This document shows positions 39,677-44,203 of a stretch of DNA of 44,203 bases, piece after piece. The translations under genes and the position numbers were made by a program. Under the pieces are notes generated by a model, which was not told the DNA's origin, did no database searches, and saw nothing but the letters and a program-made list of their open reading frames with translations. The DNA is from Bryobacterales bacterium (GTDB lineage Bacteria > Acidobacteriota > Terriglobia > Bryobacterales > Bryobacteraceae): NCBI GenBank assembly GCA_947467185.1, contig CANIHR010000008.1, positions 1 through 44,203 of the forward strand, written 5' to 3'. The first letter of the stretch is position 1. Each line of letters begins with the position of its first letter.

Positions 39677-40957
39677 ATGCATGATTTGGGGACGTTTCGC
39701 GCCAATCTGGATGCGTTTGCGGCTCGCCTCGCGACTCGCGGGCTAACGCTGCCACTCGATGAGTTTCGCGCGCTGGATTCACGTCGCAGGGCTGCGATTA
39801 CGGAGGCGGAATCGCTCCGGGCGGCCCAGAATAATCTGTCGAAGGAAATCGGCAAACTGCGCAAAGAAGGCGCCAATACTGACGCGCTTCAGGTGCAGTC
39901 GCGCGAAATGTCGGACCGTGTTGCGGCACTGAATGGGTCGGTGGAAGAGGTTGATGCCCAGTTCAAAGAGGTGCTGGCGGGGATTCCGAATTTGCCGCAT
40001 GAGTCCGTGCCGGTGGGGAAATCGGCCGATGACAATGTGGTGGTGAACAGCTTCGGGGAAGCGCCGAAGTTCGATTTTGAACCGCAGGCGCACTGGGATC
40101 TGGGGCCGTCGCTCGGCATTCTGGATTTCGACCGGGCGGCGAAGATCACAGGCGCGCGGTTCGCGATCTACATGGGGCTGGGCGCCAAGCTGGAGCGTGC
40201 GCTCATCAACTTCATGTTGGATACGCACACTCGTGAGCATGGGTACACGGAAATTCTGCCGCCGTTTATGGTGAACTCGGCCAGCATGTATGGCACCGGG
40301 CAGCTGCCGAAGTTCGCCGAAGACCTGTTCAAGCTGGAAAAGACGGATTACTGGCTGATTCCGACGGCGGAAGTTCCGGTGACGAATCTGTACCGGGATG
40401 AAGTGCTGGATCCCGAACGGCTGCCGATCTGTTTCGCATCGTATACGCCCTGTTTCCGCAGTGAAGCGGGTTCGTACGGCCGCGATGTGCGTGGCATCAT
40501 CCGACAGCATCAGTTCCAGAAGGTGGAACTGGTGAAGTTCGCGCACCCCGAGACGAGCTATGCGGAACTGGACAAGCTGACGGCGGACGCGGAAGACATT
40601 CTGCGACGGCTGGGGCTGACGTTCCGAACCGTTGTACTCTGCACCGGCGACATGGGCTTCAGTTCGGCCAAGACGTACGACATCGAAGTCTGGCTGCCGG
40701 GGCAGAATAACTTCAAAGAGATCTCGTCGTGCTCGAATTTTGAGGCGTTCCAGGCTCGCCGGGCGAATATCCGATTCCGGGGCGGGAAGAAGACGGAGCT
40801 GGTCCACACCATCAATGGCAGCGGTCTGGCGGTTGGCCGTACGTGGGTGGCGGTGATGGAGAACTACCAGCAGGCGGATGGCAGCGTGATCGTGCCGGAA
40901 GCGCTGCGGCCCTATCTGAATGCTGAGGTAATTACGACATCGGCTCAGTTGAAATAA
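39677..40957 (+). CDS. serS: Seryl-tRNA synthetase
   Basis: N-terminal coiled coil; [76 protein letters not shown]. Confidence 0.96.
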   Translation: MHDLGTFRANLDAFAARLATRGLTLPLDEFRALDSRRRAAITEAESLRAAQNNLSKEIGKLRKEGANTDALQVQSREMSDRVAALNGSVEEVDAQFKEVLAGIPNLPHESVPVGKSADDNVVVNSFGEAPKFDFEPQAHWDLGPSLGILDFDRAAKITGARFAIYMGLGAKLERALINFMLDTHTREHGYTEILPPFMVNSASMYGTGQLPKFAEDLFKLEKTDYWLIPTAEVPVTNLYRDEVLDPERLPICFASYTPCFRSEAGSYGRDVRGIIRQHQFQKVELVKFAHPETSYAELDKLTADAEDILRRLGLTFRTVVLCTGDMGFSSAKTYDIEVWLPGQNNFKEISSCSNFEAFQARRANIRFRGGKKTELVHTINGSGLAVGRTWVAVMENYQQADGSVIVPEALRPYLNAEVITTSAQLK

Positions 40958-41487
40958 AACTCCGGGCGGCTACGGTTGCCGATGTCCCCGCGATGGAAGC
41001 GCTCATCGCGGTGTCAGTGGCGCGTCTGCAGAAGGAGGATTACACCGAGGCGCAGCGGGCAGCCGCGCTGGGCGTGATCTTCGGCGTGGACAATCAGTTG
41101 GTGCGTGACGGCACGTATCTTCTGGCCGAAGTAGACGGGTTGCTGGTGGGGTGTGGGGCCTGGAGCCAGCGGAACAACCGGTTTGGCAGCGATAACGTGC
41201 CGGGCAAGGATGACGGCATGCTCAACCCGGCTAACGATGCGGCGCGGATCCGCGGTTTCTTCATTCATCCGGACTGGTCGCGGCGCGGGATTGGCAGCGC
41301 GATTCTGCGGGAGTGCGAGGTGCGGGCCGTGGCTGCAGGTTACCGGCGCGCAGAGTTGACGGCCACGCTGACGGGGATCGCTTTATACCTCGCGCACAAT
41401 TACACGATTGACTCCCGGTATGAGATTCCGATGGCTGGCGGCGTTCCGCTGCCGGTGGCACCCATGTCGAAGAGCCTGATTCCATGA
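40954..41487 (+). CDS. GNAT family N-acetyltransferase (possible ATA start at 40954; annotated-style ATG at 40993)
   Basis: [40 protein letters not shown]...[20 protein letters not shown]. Confidence 0.75.
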   Translation: MKLRAATVADVPAMEALIAVSVARLQKEDYTEAQRAAALGVIFGVDNQLVRDGTYLLAEVDGLLVGCGAWSQRNNRFGSDNVPGKDDGMLNPANDAARIRGFFIHPDWSRRGIGSAILRECEVRAVAAGYRRAELTATLTGIALYLAHNYTIDSRYEIPMAGGVPLPVAPMSKSLIP

Positions 41488-42230
41488 GTTTCGTGCGTAC
41501 GATTCGAAATCTCCTCCGCACGCTGGCCGCGCACTGGCCATTTCCGGTGAAAGCGACGCTGGCGACTGGACAAACGTGTTACGTCGACCTGCGGTCTGCT
41601 GTAGGGCGCGGATTATTTGCCACAGGCGCGAATGACCCGGCCATTGGAAATCTGATCGAGAACTGCCTTCGGGGCCAGAACGGTATATTCATTGACGGCG
41701 GGGCTCACCTGGGCAGCTTTTCCTTGCTGGCGCTGCACGCAATGCGGGATGGCGAGGCCCATGCGTTCGAGATCGGAGAACGGGTGTTGCCCTGTCTGCG
41801 GCTCAATCGGGAAGTAACCGGTTCCCGTCTGGTGGTTCACGAGGTGGCGCTGGGGGCGGAAGCCGCTACGCTTCGCCTGAGCGAAAGTGCCGACCCTGGG
41901 CATACGCACATTTCGCGCGGGGAGGGTGGCAAAGAGCGAGAAATCCCCGTACGGCCGCTGGACAGTTTTCTGCCCGAATTTGGCACGCGGCGGGTCCGGA
42001 TGATCAAGCTGGACGTGGAAGGTTTTGAGTCCCAGGTGCTGCAGGGAGCGCGGGAGTTGTTGTCAGTGCATCGCCCCACGGTAGTCTGCGAAGTGGTGCC
42101 TGCCCTGATGGCGAGCTACGGCGCGTCCGACAGCGCGATGGTGCAATACATGGAGTCTCTGGGTTACACCTGCCACGAACTGGAAGGCGCCTGGGACCGC
42201 AATTTCGTCTTCACGCCCCGGGCGGGGTAA
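41484..42230 (+). CDS. FkbM family methyltransferase
   Basis: FIDGGAHLGSFSLLALHAM, RVRMIKLDVEGFESQVLQGARELL. Confidence 0.87.
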   Translation: MSFVRTIRNLLRTLAAHWPFPVKATLATGQTCYVDLRSAVGRGLFATGANDPAIGNLIENCLRGQNGIFIDGGAHLGSFSLLALHAMRDGEAHAFEIGERVLPCLRLNREVTGSRLVVHEVALGAEAATLRLSESADPGHTHISRGEGGKEREIPVRPLDSFLPEFGTRRVRMIKLDVEGFESQVLQGARELLSVHRPTVVCEVVPALMASYGASDSAMVQYMESLGYTCHELEGAWDRNFVFTPRAG

Positions 42231-42268
42231 CCGTTGCGGGGGCGACTCCGATAGAATGGCTTTTCGAC

Positions 42269-43300
42269 ATGAACGCCCTACTTCTCACCGAATACATGAA
42301 GCTGGAAATGGTGGACTTTCCGGTTCCCGAGATTGGACCTGAAGAGGTCCTGGTTCGCGTCCGCGCCTGCGGCATTTGCGGGTCGGATGTGCATGGCCTC
42401 GACGGCTCGTCGGGACGCCGGCATCCTCCCCTGATCATGGGCCATGAAGCGGCCGGTGAAGTGGCGAAGATTGGCGCGAACGTGAAGGATCTGGTCATCG
42501 GCGACCGTGTCACGTTCGATTCGACGGTGTACTGCGGGAAGTGCCATTTCTGCGTCCGTGGCGACGTGAATCTGTGTGATGACCGCGAAGTGGTGGGCGT
42601 GGCACCGAAGGAATTCAAACGCCACGGGGCGTTCGCCGAGTACGTCTCGGTGCCCCGCCGCATCATGTACAAGCTTCCGGACAGCTTCCCCTATGAACAG
42701 GCGGCACTGATCGAAGCGGTTTCGATTGGCGTGCACGCAGTTTCCATCACTCCGATTCATCTGGGCGATGTGGTTGTGGTGGTGGGCGCGGGTATGATCG
42801 GCGCGGTCACGCTGCAGGCGGCGAAAGCGGCGGGTTGCTCGCGGATTATCGCGGTGGATATTGAGGATTCGAAGCTGGATCGTGCGCTGAAGATTGGTGC
42901 GACTGATGTCCTGAATCCGAACAAGGTCAATGTTCCGGATACCGTGCGGGCGATGACCGGCGGACGCGGTGCGGATGTGGCGTTCGAATGCGTCGGTTAC
43001 ACGGACCCCGTGGCAACCGCGATTTACTCGGTGCGCAAGGGTGGCATGGTGACGCTGGTGGGCAATCTGGCTCCGAATATCGACATGCCTTTGCAGTACG
43101 TTGTGACTCGTCAGATTCGGCTGCAGGGTTCTTGTGCGTCGAACGGCGAGTATCCGCAGTGCATCGATTTGATGGCACGCGGAATTATCAACGTGATGCC
43201 CCTGATTTCGGCGATTGCCCCCCTGGCTGAGGGCGCGTCGTGGTTCAACCGCCTGTATCACCACGAGCCGGGCCTCGGAAAGGTTGTTCTGTGTCCGTAG
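42269..43300 (+). CDS. Zinc-dependent alcohol/polyol dehydrogenase (MDR family)
   Basis: RACGICGSDVHGLDG, GHEAAGEV, VVVVGAGMIGAVTLQAAKAAG. Confidence 0.9.
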   Translation: MNALLLTEYMKLEMVDFPVPEIGPEEVLVRVRACGICGSDVHGLDGSSGRRHPPLIMGHEAAGEVAKIGANVKDLVIGDRVTFDSTVYCGKCHFCVRGDVNLCDDREVVGVAPKEFKRHGAFAEYVSVPRRIMYKLPDSFPYEQAALIEAVSIGVHAVSITPIHLGDVVVVVGAGMIGAVTLQAAKAAGCSRIIAVDIEDSKLDRALKIGATDVLNPNKVNVPDTVRAMTGGRGADVAFECVGYTDPVATAIYSVRKGGMVTLVGNLAPNIDMPLQYVVTRQIRLQGSCASNGEYPQCIDLMARGIINVMPLISAIAPLAEGASWFNRLYHHEPGLGKVVLCP

Positions 43301-44094
43301 TTCATAACTTCTTTGATTTGACCGGCAAGGTGGCGATGGTCACCGGGACGAGCCGGGGACTGGGGCAGTACATGGGGCGGGCGCTGGCCCGCGCCGGGGC
43401 TGACCTGATCATCACCAGCCGGAAGACAGAAGATCTGGCACCGTTTCAGGCCGAAGTGGAAGCGCTGGGGCGCAAGGCATTCCCGGTGGCTCTGGATGTG
43501 CGGAATTACGACAGCATTCAGGCGGGTGTGGCGGCGGGGCTGGCGCACTACGGGAAGATCGACATCCTGGTGAATAACGCCGGTTTGAATGTGCGGAAGC
43601 CTGCTGTTGAGATCTCCTGGGACGAATGGAATCTCGTGCTGGAGACAAATCTTCGGGGCACGTTCTTTGTGGCTCAGGCGGTGGCTCGGGATTGCATGAT
43701 TCCTCGCGGGTATGGCCGGATCATTAACATTGGGTCGGTGACCAGCGTGTTCGGGTATGCGGGTTTGACGCCGTATTGCGCGAGTCGCGGCGGCGTGAAG
43801 CAGATGACGATGAGTCTGGCTGATGACTGGGGCAAGAACGGGATTACCGTGAACTGCCTGGCTCCGGGATGGTTTAAGACGGCGCAGAATTCAGTGCTGT
43901 ACGAGAACAAGGAGTGGCTGGATTACCTGGTGGACCGTATTCCGATGCGTCGGCCGGGCGCTCCGCAGGATCTGGATGGCGCTGTCGTGTTCCTGGCTTC
44001 GGATGCGAGTGAGTACTTCACAGGGCAGACGATGCTGGTGGATGGCGGGATTTCGACAGGCGCAACACGAGCCACGGTGGCACCGAAGGCATGA
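43291..44094 (+). CDS. SDR family oxidoreductase
   Basis: GTG start overlapping the ADH stop; FDLTGKVAMVTGTSRGLGQYMG, NNAGLN. Confidence 0.9.
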   Translation: MSVVHNFFDLTGKVAMVTGTSRGLGQYMGRALARAGADLIITSRKTEDLAPFQAEVEALGRKAFPVALDVRNYDSIQAGVAAGLAHYGKIDILVNNAGLNVRKPAVEISWDEWNLVLETNLRGTFFVAQAVARDCMIPRGYGRIINIGSVTSVFGYAGLTPYCASRGGVKQMTMSLADDWGKNGITVNCLAPGWFKTAQNSVLYENKEWLDYLVDRIPMRRPGAPQDLDGAVVFLASDASEYFTGQTMLVDGGISTGATRATVAPKA

Positions 44095-44203
44095 TCCGGT
44101 CCGCTTTTGTTTCATTGGTGCTGGCGGGTTCGCTGGCGGCGCAGATTCATGTTGGCGCCGTCAAGGGAACCCTGTTGGATTCGCACAATTGCTACCCGTA
44201 TCA
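44091..44203 (+). CDS. N-terminal fragment of a secreted protein (3' truncated by window edge)
   Basis: ATG 44091 overlaps the SDR stop; MIRSAFVSLVLAGSLAAQIHVGAVKGTLLDSHNCYPY with signal peptide. Confidence 0.55.
   Translation, partial: MIRSAFVSLVLAGSLAAQIHVGAVKGTLLDSHNCYPY

Overview
A 44.2-kb high-GC bacterial window. The CDS families (TIGR03435, TIGR03437/CHRD, HpnH, abundant secreted proteins) suggest an Acidobacteriota, Solibacter/Bryobacter-type genome. Most of it is ordinary chromosome: biotin carboxylase plus BCCP, MFS transporter, inositol-1-P synthase, a large hybrid histidine kinase, a 4-hydroxyproline catabolic cluster, S9 peptidase, HpnH, ModBC, SerS, FkbM methyltransferase, ADH and SDR. 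The main accessory segment is a visibly lower-GC island at ~11.2-16.2 kb. It holds an N6-adenine DNA methyltransferase with a C-terminal TRD-like region, converging on a tightly coupled three-gene operon. That operon encodes a 755-aa protein with both a MORC/Hsp90-like GHKL module and a histidine-kinase-like module, a receiver-domain protein with no DNA-binding domain, and a PtuB-like HNH nuclease. I read this as a candidate phospho-signalling-controlled restriction/defence system and as the best candidate for a novel system here. Other points: a GC-skew sign switch near 31.68 kb that does not follow gene orientation; an in-frame amber codon in a histone-deacetylase-family gene; a frameshifted serine hydrolase; a GNAT gene whose conserved N-terminus starts at an ATA overlapping the serS stop (ATAA); a truncated 2Fe-2S gamma domain fused to the alpha subunit of a D-hydroxyproline dehydrogenase; and a LamG/DUF1080-like protein that appears to have lost its middle. 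All family calls are by eye from the translations. No searches were run.
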